Assembly (NCBI RefSeq): GCF_030272615.1
Contig: NC_081410.1
Coordinates: 119,352,640 to 119,412,639, forward strand
DNA length: 60,000 nt
Reading direction: 5' to 3'
Source: Cryptomeria japonica
Lineage: Eukaryota > Streptophyta > Pinopsida > Cupressales > Cupressaceae
This document shows positions 36,837-46,417 of this stretch, in pieces. Below the pieces are notes generated by a model that saw only the letters and a list, made by a program, of their open reading frames with translations, was not told the DNA's origin and ran no database searches. The first letter of the stretch is position 1; the number at the start of each line of letters is the position of its first letter. The translations under genes and the position numbers were made by a program.

Positions 36837-38286
36837 TATTGCACATATGAGTGTCTTGTTGTCATTGATGTTAAACCTATGTGGTTCAGATGCTAGTGAT
36901 GTTTGTGTTGTTAGTCTAGATATGTATTTATATGTATATATCGCCATGTCTGTGTTGTGAATTGGAAGAAATGTTTAGTGGAAGTATGTGGTTCAATATG
37001 TTCATGTTCCTAATGATTGGATGCATCTGGTTGTTGTTCTAGATGGCTATTTCAATGATGCTAAGCTACAAAGTTGTTTGTGGATTCATGTTGTGTTTAC
37101 TGGATGATTTGGGATGATGGTTTAAGGTATTTTTATAAGTTTAATGTTCCTTTCTTTGTCCGGAAGTGATGTTTTTATCTTTGATCACTACTCTAGTAAA
37201 CTTTATTATGGTTTGGATTATGTGTTTGTACTAAATATGCTTCTAAAGATCATGTTGTCTATTGCAAAATTGTTCTCGCAGCTTGTCTTCATATTTCTAG
37301 ATTGTTTGGATAGTTGTTTATGGACAATATCATTGTTCTGATATTGTTTTTAGGAGTGTGTGAAGGAATGCATTGCCTTCCTCATATTGACATTATTGTA
37401 AATCAATTGTTACTATTCCTAAGGTGTTATGGTTCTTTTGTGGTGGACCGATAATTTTGTTTTTGGGTCCGAATTAAGATACTTTGGATTAAGCAAATTT
37501 GTTTGTACTGTCTTATGGATATTGGTCTGAGCGGTTGCGTGCAAAGGTTTTTGATGATTATTGGAAGGTTTGTCAACTTGGTGTGAACCCTCACACATAT
37601 CCTTTACCTTTCAAATGATATATTTTGGGTCGATGTTATTTACACATTACAATTTCCTTTTGGTCGACCTAGTAGAGATTATTGTTGATCCAATTGATAT
37701 ATAATAGATAGATCAATTGTGTGTGTGTGTGTGAGTGAGTGATAGAATATGGTGAATAGATATGCACTGGTGTTATGTATTCGAATATGCAAATTTGCAA
37801 AGAATTAGAGGTTCGAATGTATTACAGAGAAGATAGATGAGTATTATATTGTGAACTATTATCTGCATACTAATAGATGCTATTTTGTATACATTTCAGT
37901 TTATTGTTCCTATTATATTTGAACAATTTCTTTTTATCTTGCCCCGAAGAAGTGGCCTTCAATTTTGCAAGTCTTTATCTTGTTTCTTGCCTAAGGTTGT
38001 GTGCCTTAGTCTGCAAGGCTAGAGCAATGAGCTCTTTGGCTGGTGGCCTTAATCATTATAAAGAATTATTATATATTGTGAGATTCTCATTGTGGTTTTT
38101 CCTAGTTTGGGTTATCCATGTAAAAAATCTTGGTGTTCTTATGTTCATGTTTTTGATGGCTCAGTTGTTTACTTTCATGCATAAGTGTTTGGATGAATGT
38201 TATTGTTCAAGTAACTTAATGTGATCAAATTTTTGTACATGTTGATTCACCCCCCCACCCCTCTCAGCTTCTAGTAGTGTTCAACA
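36837..38286. mobile_element. 1,450-bp LTR-like insertion with 5-bp target duplication ACCTC
   Basis: Left flank ACCTC at 36832-36836, right flank ACCTC at 38287-38291; the paralogous sequence at 59360-59375 has the uninterrupted site with one ACCTC. The insert ends GTTCAACA and has a C-rich CACCCCCCCACCCCTCTCAG run 30 bases before the end, a feature often seen near the 3' end of copia LTRs. It starts TATTGCAC rather than TG. No ORF longer than about 115 codons and none recognised. Best read as a solo LTR on the plus strand. Confidence 0.65.
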
Positions 38287-38767
38287 ACCTCAACATGTCT
38301 CTAAGTCCCCAAAGTTTTTATTCTGATTCCATTTGCTAGAGTAATGTTAAAAGGGGTTGGATCAAGTGTTGGTTTCCCCAAGTACTCCCATATTGTCCCT
38401 AGTAACAAATTCACATCTACTCCTAAGTTCACCATTACTCTACTAATCTTATTATGATGAATCCAAAGATCAATCATGATTGGCCTTGTCTTCCAATGTA
38501 TCTAACTTAGGCTATTGTCTACTTGTTCCGGTACTTGCTAAATAACTTTAATTTTTCTAAGAGTTCATGTTGTCCTTCCATCTATGTCATTTATTTTAAA
38601 ATCTTTACTTCATGACCAGTGAAGTAATTGATATATTCCTTCTTCCTGTTTTTCTTTTTCTCTATTATCCTCTTGGTTTTCTCAATGATCTAATCATTTT
38701 GCTTCTTGGTTGGACATAATTGTTCTTCCTCTTTGGAGATTTCTTCTTCAATTGTTAATATTGGTTG
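38287..38767 (-). pseudogene. Retropepsin-like fragment, X1 copy (continues at 55108-55330)
   Basis: Homologous to the better preserved copy at 59670-59360, which reads RVTVDQGIDVNLLP, the D-x-G core of a retroviral-type protease with Gln in place of Thr/Ser. The fragment is split by the 16.3-kb element at GGTTG; reading resumes at 55108 with QEEFGIDPELGKSV-type sequence on the minus strand. Broken by stops. Confidence 0.6.
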
Positions 38768-39555
38768 TGTATACATTGAAAATGGATAACAACAATGTTG
38801 AAAGACTAAATGAATTCAACCACAAAAACCTAGCCTAACAACAACAAAGTTCCACCATAACATATGAAGATTACCTAAGACAATGCTAATCAAATGAAAT
38901 CACAAAGATTATACCATCACATGTCCAATAGGGTTTGGATCTCCATTCTTCCTATCTCCATTGATCTTGCTTGATATATTTGCTCTCAGATTTTATGTGC
39001 ACAAGAGCTCAACAAAGAACGGAAATGTGGTTGCAAGTAGGATCGCATGTAAAAGTACAAAGGTGCAGTGTAGTCGAGTAATCAAGTAGTTAGAATGCAT
39101 AGTGAGTATTTGATAATGAAGGAAGCATCTCCTTATATAGAAGACACTATAAGAAATGGAGGGATAAGATTGAGAGGTGTAAAAAGAGGTCGGCTATGAT
39201 TAAAGGGTAGGTAAAGAAAATAAGAAAATAATAAACGGTAGGTAGTGTATGAATTAAGAGATGAATGACATGTGTCATGGGTAGAAAAGGCTAATGAATT
39301 AATTAAATAAATACAGATTTATTTAATTAATAGAAGAAGTGGGATCAATTAAATAAATAAAATATTTATTTAATTTAGAAAAAGGATAATTTAAATAAAT
39401 AAATGTATTTATTTAAATGAGAAATAAGGCTAGAAAAGGATAAATGAATTAATTAAATAAATAAAGATTTATTTAATTAATAGAAGAATTAGGCTAAAGT
39501 AATTAAATAAATAAAATATTTATTTAATTAGACATGACAATTTTAGGTGTCTACA
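38768..39555 (-). repeat. 3' LTR of the 16.3-kb element
   Basis: 788 bp, TG...CA ends. Carries the minus-strand TATATAAGG box near 39130-39140 and five AT-rich palindromes between about 39290 and 39530. Differs from its partner at about a dozen sites, including AT/GG near the start and TGCAG/CATAG mid-way. Confidence 0.93.
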
Positions 39556-39569
39556 TTTTGCCCCTCTTT
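39556..39569 (-). other. Polypurine tract of the 16.3-kb element
   Basis: Minus strand AAAGAGGGGCAAAA directly precedes the 3' LTR start (TGTAGACACC). This is the plus-strand DNA primer site. Confidence 0.85.
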
Positions 39570-39800
39570 GAGACAATGCAACTTGTCGCGTTGTTTCAAA
39601 GAAGATGATATGAACTGATACAAAGTTGCCCCAAGATGGGAATGATATGCCCCCTCGAGAGATTGGATGAAAATGTCTGAAAAGATCACAGACAATCTCT
39701 CAATAAGAAAGAATGGCTAGAAAGGATTGACCGGATAAAATAGAGTGACAGAGTCACAGGATAAAGAAGACCGACTTGGGAAACGAGGGCTAGGGAAGTC

Positions 39801-39810
39801 TATAAAATAG
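39801..39810 (+). promoter_or_regulatory. TATA box of the antisense PMD gene
   Basis: TATAAAATAG about 98 bp upstream of the ATG at 39899, at normal distance for a start site near 39830. It lies inside the retrotransposon, 245 bp from the LTR edge, and points opposite to gag-pol. Confidence 0.55.
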
Positions 39811-40079
39811 ACCACGAGGGGAAAACATCCTCATTGTCATCCACACATCCAAGAGATCAGAGTGTAGAGAGAAAATAGAGCAGCAACAGTGAGTAGCGAT
39901 GGCATTGGTGCATAGATTCCATCACGTTCGTCGATTTCAGAGGCCAACAGATGCAAGAGAGTCGGTAAGTACCACAAAACCTCCTTGTACTTTGTCACAA
40001 TAAATGTTGTCATTAATGCATGCTAGGTAGCGTATTTAATGCGCTTTAGGTAATGTCAAAAAATATCAAAAATGTGTAG

Positions 40080-40320
40080 GCGCGTCTGCGTTGGTGCCAG
40101 GCGCGTCTATGTTGGCTAGGCACGTCTGTGTTGGTGCCAGATGCATCTATGCTGGGAAAAGTGTATGTGCCAGATGCGAGCGCGTTTGCGTTGTGCAGAC
40201 GTGTTTGTGAAATGTGGGCACGTTTGTGCAGGACAGGCGCGTCTATGCAGAGCAGGCGCATTTGTGCAGTCTGTAAGCGCGTTTATGTCATGAAGGCGTG
40301 TTTATGTCTTCAAGGGCAAA
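40080..40320 (+). repeat. GCGCGTCTGCGTTGG-type short repeats in the PMD gene intron
   Basis: About a dozen variants of GCGCGTYTGYGTTG or GCGTTTGTG, 18-25 bp apart, many separated by GTGCCAG or GTGCAG. Unusually CpG-rich for this AT-rich window. Confidence 0.7.
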
Positions 40321-40321
40321 T

Positions 40322-40500
40322 CGACAGTTCTGTGATGAACATACGCTGTCGATTGGATAAGATGCTGAGAGGATACACTCAAGTAGGTCCTCTAGGGAAG
40401 ACTAGGATACCAAATAGGGCTAGGATTGACAATTCTGTGATAGACATACGTTGCCAATTATGAAACTACTCAAGAGGATACACTCAAGCAGAGGCCCTAA
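40322..40500 (+). repeat. Two ~110-bp tandem units in the PMD intron
   Basis: GACARTTCTGTGATGAACATACG-like starts at 40321 and 40429, each followed by GAGGATACACTCAAG and CTAGGATA/ATAGGATA. The second copy leads directly into the minisatellite. Confidence 0.6.
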
Positions 40501-40516
40501 GATAGGATAGATCGAG

Positions 40517-40929
40517 GCACTTTGTGATGAACAAGGAGTACCAAGACATAGTACTTTGTGATGAACAGGGAGTACCAAGACATAGTACTTTGTGATGAAC
40601 AAGGAGTACCAATAGGAGCAGCACTTTGTGATGAATAGGGAGTGCAAATATGAGCAGCACTTTGTGATGAACAGGGAGTGCAAAAACACATAGTACTTTG
40701 TGATGAACAGGGAGTACCACTAGGATAAATAGCAACACTTTGTGATGAACAGTGAGTGTCACTAGGATAGATAGCAACACTTTGTGATGAATAGTGAGTG
40801 CCACTGGGATAGAAGCAACACTTTGTGATGAACAGTGAGTGTCACTAGGATAGATAGCAACACTTTGTGATGAATAGTGAGTGCCACTGGGATAGAAGCA
40901 ACACTTTGTGATGAACAGTGAGTGTCACT
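40517..40929 (+). repeat. Eleven-unit minisatellite CACTTTGTGATGAACAGKGAGT in the PMD intron
   Basis: Units of 34-42 bp all contain ACTTTGTGATGAA(C/T)A followed by GGAGTACCA or TGAGTGTCAC and a variable CTAGGATAGATAGCA spacer. The last four units alternate two subtypes (AACAGTGAGTGTCACTAGG and AATAGTGAGTGCCACTGGG), showing higher-order duplication of a two-unit block. Minus-strand frames across it are artefacts of the repeat. Confidence 0.92.
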
Positions 40930-42664
40930 TTGACTGACATGATTGATTTGCTTGACTGCAGGAGTATTTTCCTATGCTGGAGTCACGGGAGAGATTCCCA
41001 TCAACTCAGAGGTTACGACCAGAGCTGACATTTGAGGACAGGGCTGCCATTGAGGTTAGGGTTTGAGATTCATTCTATATGTGCCTGAGTTTCGGGTGAA
41101 CATGGGTTTGCTGACTGCTTTGGCCGAGAGATGGCATTCTGAGACATGCACTTTTCATTTGTCGATGGGTGAGATGACAGTCACCTTAGAGGATGTATAC
41201 AGGATACTGAGGATACTGATCGACGGAGAGCTGATACCCTATGATTGAGATGGAGACAGGGAGGCCCTGAGACGAGTGTTCCAGAATCCAGGACTGGAGA
41301 TGAGGGCTGGACACATGGCATGGGACACGATGACAGTGACAAGACTGGCACTACCAGCAGTGCTAGGAGGAGTGATCAGTGGGTTCCTGTGTCCAGACAG
41401 GGCGACACGGGGGTTGGCTATGGGCTGGGGGAGCACCTTGGAGACACTGGTTACACAACATACTAGATATGTTTGGGGACCGTGCATGCTGGCACACTTG
41501 TACTATGAGCTTCATCAGTTTGTATATCATGGATCCATAGGATTGGGCTACGGAGTTACATTGTTGCAGGTTTGGGCATATGAGCATCTACCGGTGACTC
41601 GACTGATTCATTTCAGAGGCAGGGGCCATGGACGTAGCTTTGTTCATCTATATGATATGATTACCTCGCAGCCACAGATTGGGAGACTGGAGCACTGGCG
41701 CAGGGTCATTGATGAGATTGACACTGTGGTATGGAGACCGTACTGAGAGTGTGAGGCATGGGAGGATGACGCAGTGGAGCTGCCATACACCTTTACGAGT
41801 AGGTATCTGATTGGGCGGATGCCCTATGTACTGGAGAGGCAGTTGGTTGACAGGGTATGCAGGCAGTTTGGCAAGATTCAGCGGATGCCACGAGGTTCCA
41901 GGATGTATGCTCGGACAGTCAGGGATCAGGCACACTTCAGGTCGTTGCTATCATATGATCAGGCATTGATGCAGCTGGTAGAGATGGTGCCCATGCCTTG
42001 GGATATGTGGCCAGAGATAGAGGATGCAGGGATGGATGCAGAGTATACTACATATTGGGCTGAGCATCCATTTCCATGACTGACTGACCTAGGGGAGCAG
42101 ATAGATGGAGATGGTGGGGGGGATGAGGTTGATGATGGAGATGGTGGGGGGAGAGGTCAACGAAGGAGGCGGGGTGCAGTTGGAGAGAGGAGGGTGGCTC
42201 CGCAGAGAGAGGGTGGGGATGAGAGGTAGGCTCGGGTGGTGAGGGGTCGCAGTGGGTTGCCATGACAGGTGCCAACAGCACAGGTTCCTAGACAGGTGCA
42301 GGGACAGGGACAAAGGCGGGTACAGGTACAGGCATAGGCACAGGCACCAGTACAGGGGGAGCCACAGGCACAGGGGGCCGAGGAGGAGGAGGATGAGTTG
42401 CTTGAGCTGAGGGAGATCTGTCAGGGACAGGCAAATGAGATCCAGGATCTAGAGAGGGAGATAGCTAGGCTCAGGAGACAACTGAGGGATACTGAGCAGG
42501 AGTGGGATCAGGCTATCCAGCGTTATACTGAGGCTGAGATAGCACTAAGGGCTGGGAGGCAGGCGACAGAGGACATAGGGGCTAGATATACCTATGTTCT
42601 GCAGGCAGGGGAGGAGATAGGTTATTGGCGAGACCTATACTATGGGGTAGTGCCACCAGAGTAG

Positions 42665-44506
42665 CAGGATAGGAGCTTTTGCAGACCATCGTGGACAGCG
42701 ACGGCTACGGGAGGGAGTCAGAGGAGATAGGTGTCCAGCGGTGGGGTTATGGGTCGTCCACCACCACCAGATAGAGGGGGCAGGTGAGATGATCCTGGGG
42801 TGGGTCCTTCTAGGGCTCAAACTTCGTCGAGGCCAGGCGGCTCCAAGGGAGGGAGTTCATCATAGCCATAGAGGGCTCCCTATGTATCAGTTTTGTACTA
42901 TTTTGTATGATGATGTAGACACCTTCAGGTGATTGTAGCCATATGATTTTGACATCATTGTATCATGACACTTTTGATTATATATATATGAGATGATTCA
43001 TCTTTGCGGAAACTATATGCATGTGTACCTATGTGATGAAATGTTTCTATGTGTTAATGCATGATATGGATTCAAATATGATACAATGCAATATTTTTTT
43101 TTTTAATGTTTTTAAATGTTATGCAAATACAAATGTGAATGTATGAATGCCAATGAATATGATAATGCAAATGACTATTTACATGATAAAAATGTAAGAT
43201 GTGCTAACATGTGTTGTGTGCAGGATGTGATGCAATTGTGATATCTATATGTATGTATGAAATGCTTAATATGCGGTAATGCAGGTGCAAACTACATGAA
43301 ATGCAAATGTTTTTGGCATGTCATTATACTCAGTCATGTGATAGCGAGCTACACGGACTCGAGAAGGATGATCGAAGTCAATCAAGAAAGAGGGATGGAA
43401 GGTAGAAGATATGAAAGTGAAAGAGCTTCTTGTGCGTTATCATCATTTTAGCTTTATTATGGCAAGTAGGTTATGACAATCAAGGTATATGTTCGACCTA
43501 GAAAGTCATTGTACTTGTTTGCATGGAGATAAGATAGTCACAAACAAGGAATGCCCCAGTTCATACTAGACTCTGAGTGTCCTCATATCCTTGGACAAGT
43601 CATAGCATTACTAAGAGACAATCCGCAGACAACAAAAGAAAAATAGGTGACGATACCCCATCCTCGCCTTTCTAGTCAAAGACATCCTGGAGATAGAATC
43701 TCTAGTCAGAGACATCCTGGAAAAGCTAAAAGACATGTCACCAGAAAATTAAAATAAAAAAAAAACCAAGACTCGACACCAACATCCACTGTAGTCCTCA
43801 AGTTTAGTGTCTCTTGTCACTTGTATAAGTCTTATTTGATTGTGGTCACAATGTTTACTTTCACAAAAAGGATAGATAACACTGAACCATAATGTTGTCT
43901 GAGTCTATTGAAAGATTTGATTTGTTGAAACCCATTGTTGTTGCTGTGTCTCATCTAAAACTAACTGAATCCATGCAACTGATCCTTTATTGTAGAGAAA
44001 GTGAAACTTTATTGCGGATTGTGCGCGGATAGACTGAAGAAGGTTGGAAGAGACTGTACTCCTCGAAACATGTGATGCTCTCAATTCCACACCCATTACT
44101 AGATGTAGGATTTGCCTTAGCCACAGATAGGAGCTGATTTATTATGGATGGAAAGGGATGAAAAGGGAGGTTTATTATGAATGGCTAACCAATCTTGGGT
44201 AGATCAATAACAAGCCATGATGGGAGTGGATAAGTTTATTATGAATGGATAGGTTGTGAGTGTGTGCAATGTGAAAGGATGAAATGGAATCCTGAAGGAG
44301 GGAGGAGCAATGTCTCTACGCATGGTGCTGGTGACCCAGTTCTCACCATGGTACTTGCCCAGGGCACCACCGAAGTGGTTTTCACCATTGGACAAAATGT
44401 TTTTCTTTACTTTTTTTTTATTTTTTATTTTTTTATTTTATGATTTTTTTGTATTTTGAAAATTTTAAATTTTTTTTGTATTTTTGAATTGGGATACTCT
44501 GAAGAG
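42665..44506. other. Spacer between the PMD gene 3' end and the end of gag-pol
   Basis: After the TAG at 42662 the PMD frame continues about 200 bp with more stops (proline/serine-rich, possibly lost C-terminus). From 42930 the sequence is AT-rich with ATGAATG and AATGCAAATG-type simple repeats. Around 43670-43720 the phrase AGACATCCTGGA occurs twice, each after TCTAGTCA. T-rich run at 44405-44480. The two convergent transcription units would terminate here; no polyadenylation signal is certain. Confidence 0.45.
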
Positions 44507-45763
44507 CTATGTGTAAAACCTACGAAGGTGCATGTTGTTGATAGGATCCTCCAAAGGCTCACCCTCTGTGGTTGAGAGCTGATATGCACCAGATCCATAT
44601 GATGTTGTGATGATGTAAGGACCAAGCCAGTTCGGTTCGAACTTGCCCTTCTTCTCTCTGTCTTGTTGATTTTTAGGATTTTCTCTGAGGACCAAGTCAC
44701 CTACCTCAAATGTGTGAGGCTTGACTTTATGATTGTAGCTGCGACTCATTCCTTGTTGATAAGCCTTGAGATGATTAAAAGAAGCTTGTCTTCGTTCATC
44801 CAATAGTTCAAGTTCATGCAAGCGAGAGAGCCTATAGTCTTCACCACTGATAATGTTTTGCAAAGAGACTCGTAAAGAGGGTAACTCGACCTCAATAGGA
44901 AAGATAGCTTCAATATTGTAGACAAGTGAATAGGGTGTAGCTCCTGTAGGTGTGCGAACGCTTGTGCGGTAAGCCCAAAGTGCGGGATTAAGTTGGATAT
45001 GCCAATTACGGCTAGTGTCGTCGACTATCTTTTTCAATATTTTGAGGATTGTTTTATTAGACGCCTCGGCTTGACCGTTACCTTGGGGATAATAAGGTGT
45101 GGAAAAATGATGGGTAATATGGAAGCGGTTATAGAGTTCACGAACATCCTAATTTTTGAAGGGACGCCCGTTATCAGTGATGATGGAAACAGGAATACCG
45201 TATCGACAAATGATATAGTTGAGAATGAATGTAGCAATTTGTTTTCCAGTGACTTGTGTGAGAGGCATGACTTCGATCTATTTTGTGAAATACTCTGTGG
45301 CAGTGATGATGAATTTATGACCATTGGAAGATGGAGGGTGAATCTTGCCTATGAGATCGAGTCCCCACTGACAAAAGGGCCAAGGAGTCGCAATTGGTTG
45401 AAGTTCTTGTGCTGGCGCATGGATGAGGTCTCCATGAAGTTGACATTGCTTACATTTCTTGACAAATAGATATGAATCTTTTTCCATATTGGGCCAGTAA
45501 TATCCAGTCCTGATGAGTTTCTTGGCTAAGGTAGGACCACTAGAATGTGGACCACATATCCCTTCATGTACTTCACGTAATGCAATATGAGCTTTGTCAC
45601 TTTCTAAACATCTAAGAAGAGTGCCATCTAGACCTCGACGGTATAGGATATTGGCTAAAATGACATATCGAGAAGATTGGTGAATGAAAGTGCGATGTTG
45701 GTTATTGGATAGGTCAGGAGGAAGGGTATTGTCACGAAGGTATGCGAAAATGGAATCATATAA
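44507..45763 (-). pseudogene. Integrase of the 16.3-kb Tat element
   Basis: Integrase inserts element cDNA into the chromosome. Zinc finger: H-x-x-x-x-x-x-H (HEGICGPH), then CKQC at about 45460. Catalytic D,D-35-E region: GLDLIG with the first Asp, SIITDNGRPF with the second, and HHFSTPYYPQGNGQAEASNK with the Glu. C-terminal part (NWLGPYIITTSYGSGAYQLS) ends HLRRFYT with a stop at 44507 and no chromodomain. In-frame stops stand where Trp is expected in EYFTK-IEVMPL and after FKN. Same frame as gag, RT and RNaseH. Confidence 0.88.
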
Positions 45764-46417
45764 CTAGGACTCAAGACCAACAACACATATCATCTTAGTA
45801 GGAGTGATTTCATATGAGGGAACCAAAAGGTTATCCATCAAGAACTCATAGCAGGTCTCATTCGGTGGTAGATCAATTAGTGAAGCAATTGTAGCCATGG
45901 CATCCGCAGCTCGATTCTGCTCTCTGGGTATCTGCTCAAATTCTATCTTCATGAACTGTTGTTTCAATTCATCCACCATTCTTTTATAGGGCATTAATTT
46001 ATCGGCCTTTGTTTGGTAGTCATTAGTTGTTTGACAAATTACAAGTTGAGAGTCCCCCAAAGCACGAAGTTCCTGGATCTTCCACTGAACTGCAATCCAT
46101 AATCCAATTGTTAATGCCTCATATTCCACTATGTTATTAGTGCAGGGAAATGATAATCGATATGATTTTGGTATAGAATCCCCTTGAGGAGTTATGAAGA
46201 GGATGCCAGCTCCTGCCCCATGCTATGTGTATGAGTCATCAAAGTATAGTTGCCAAGGCTTTGCATGTGACACTGTTAAAATGGATTCATCTGGAAATTC
46301 TGAAATTAGAGGAACATCATCTAACATGGGAGCATCTGCTAATTGATCTGTGATAGCTTGTCCTTTTATTGCTTTTCTGTCCACATACTCGATGTTGAAT
46401 TCACTCAAGAGCATCAC
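45764..46417 (-). pseudogene. Second (archaeal-type) RNaseH domain of the Tat element
   Basis: Reads PWQLYFDDSYT-HGAGAGILFI, VEYEALTIGLWIAV, LGDSQLVICQTTNDYQTK and FEQIPREQNRAADAMATIAS, the D-E-D-D order of an RNaseH I fold. A second RNaseH after the RT-linked one is known as the hallmark of Tat elements. The stop after SYT lies at a position where Gln is usual (C-to-T). A TAG after VGLES ends this segment at 45764. Confidence 0.85.

Larger units (their letters stand above)
31068..38767 (-). mobile_element. Chromovirus-type gypsy element X1 (with foreign protease fragment upstream), interrupted
   Basis: Minus-strand order: protease-like fragment (continuing from 55330-55108), short LTR tail, primer-site-like TATTAGAG, gag, RT, RNaseH, integrase, chromodomain, 3' LTR tail beginning TGAAGTAACACAACACTC at 31068. 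The tail after the protease (from 36625) matches 31068-31155 for about 90 bp and then diverges. Interrupted by 36837-38286 and by the 16.3-kb element. Segment 31156-32000 is non-coding 3' region or LTR with a 16-A run near 31930. Confidence 0.7.
39899..42664 (+). pseudogene. Plant mobile domain (PMD, MAIN/MAIL-like) protein gene, antisense cargo of the retrotransposon
   Basis: Exon 1 is 39899-39964 (22 codons, MALVHRFHHVRRFQRPTDAR), intron 39965-40961 (GTAAGT to CTGCAG, phase 0), exon 2 from 40962. Exon 2 reads EYFPMLESRERFPSTQRLRP, then a frameshift near 41060, then one frame to 42664. PMD marks: LLTALAERWHSETCTFHLSM, GEMTVTLEDVYRILRI, GWGSTLETLVTQHTRYVWGP, the VWAYEHLPVTRLIHF box and MPYVLERQLVDRVCRQFG. 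A Gly/Asp/Arg-rich linker and a GTGCAGGGACAGGGACA-type Gln/Gly repeat precede a coiled coil (IQDLEREIARLRRQLRDTEQ). TGA or TAG codons at about 41246, 41744, 42077, 42228, 42262 and 42334 are each one C-to-T step from Arg or Gln. PMD proteins act in nuclear silencing in Arabidopsis (MAIN, MAIL1); the role here is unknown. Confidence 0.85.

Noticed and set aside
40420-40804. Minus-strand frames with repeated VHHKVL/SSQS peptides
   Set aside because: Translation of the intronic minisatellite in three frames; no start context and the plus-strand gene explains the region.
40517-40929. CRISPR-like repeat-spacer array
   Set aside because: Plant DNA, units without unique spacers, inside an intron; it is a minisatellite.
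42398-42664. Separate small coiled-coil gene
   Set aside because: It is in the same frame as the PMD exon upstream, separated only by C-to-T type stops, so it is the C-terminus of that gene.
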